Of a stretch of 64,000 nucleotides of DNA, positions 63,666-64,000 are shown one piece after another. The notes beneath the pieces are model-generated. The model was not told the origin of the DNA. It saw only the letters and a list, made by a program, of their open reading frames with translations, and did no database searches. Position 1 is the first letter of the stretch; every line of letters begins with the position of its first letter. Origin of the DNA: Cristatella mucedo (Eukaryota; Bryozoa; Phylactolaemata; Cristatellidae); NCBI GenBank assembly GCA_009760855.2, contig WPIO01000033.1, positions 2,811,501-2,875,500 on the forward strand, read 5' to 3'. The translations under genes and the position numbers were made by a program.

Positions 63666-64000
63666 GTATATTTATTAAAGATTGACCGAAATAGTGAAAA
63701 TGATACATCGCGAGCTCGTCTGTCTGAGTCATATACACCCCTGCATTAAAATTACTGTACGTATGGAACGCCGAAGAAGACGACGACGCACCCGTTGAAG
63801 ATACTGCACCACCTGAAGACTCTCTTACTGAAGTCGGGATTTCAGAAAAGCAGTAACCTTGCTCTTCTTTGCTGTGCTGTACATCTCTTCATCTTAATCA
63901 CTTAATCACCAAACGCACTATTTTCATAGCTTGGTGTTTGCTCGTAAGAATTGTGTGTGCAATTATAAGTACAGCAATAACAATACGACGTTTACAACGT

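Larger units (their letters stand above)
62171..64000. other. LETM1 3' flank and terminal repeats
   Basis: The first few hundred bases are the likely LETM1 3' UTR, with an ATTAAA at 62493-62498 as a possible polyadenylation signal. From 63140 the sequence is repeats: SINE-B, SINE-A, a LINE-1a tail and a pogo/Tigger-like terminus. A short acidic open frame (WNAEEDDDAPVEDTAPPEDS) ends at 63856 and is unassigned. Confidence 0.6.

Overview
This is animal genomic DNA, not bacterial. Genes are split into short exons with GT-AG introns. Long non-coding stretches carry tRNA-derived SINEs, non-LTR retrotransposon tails, dinucleotide repeats and one decayed Ty3/gypsy element. The protein set (G-alpha 12/13, SEC20/BNIP1, an NSD histone methyltransferase and LETM1) is metazoan. 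The divergence of the proteins and the repeat families suggest an invertebrate, possibly an early-branching one such as a sponge, but the phylum cannot be fixed from sequence reading alone.

Layout, left to right. The last two coding exons of a G12/13-class G-alpha gene lie on + (3053-3103 and 7119-7694). A three-exon FAD oxidoreductase resembling the DAO/TDA3 family lies on - (12259-15145). An 8 kb gene-poor stretch (15146-23185) holds a LINE copy, SINEs, a large hairpin and a GC-rich island. Five exons of a SEC20/BNIP1-like SNARE lie on - (23186-28949). A repeat graveyard (28950-38921) holds LINE copies, an internally deleted gypsy element and a nested SINE-in-LINE. A near-complete NSD-family H3K36 methyltransferase lies on - (38922-53967), and a complete 12-exon LETM1 gene lies on + (54855-62170). 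The right end is again repeats, including a probable pogo/Tigger terminus inserted in a LINE tail.

The most interesting point is the NSD/LETM1 pair. The two genes are head to head, with under 0.9 kb between their start codons. In human, NSD2 and LETM1 are divergent neighbours at 4p16.3, and NSD3 and LETM2 are neighbours at 8p11. The window therefore shows what looks like a very old conserved gene pair with a shared CpG-like promoter containing CCAAT and YY1-like motifs.

The second point is the repeat biology. One SINE family (called SINE-A here) has a tRNA-like head and ends in the same roughly 60-bp stem-like tail as the commonest LINE family in the window (LINE-1a here). This is the signature of a SINE that uses its partner LINE for retrotransposition. 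A second tRNA-derived SINE family (SINE-B) has an unrelated tail, and a second LINE family (LINE-2a) ends in ATTAC pentamers. Exon boundaries were set by reading splice signals and reading phase by eye. All phases close, but a base or two of error is possible at some junctions.
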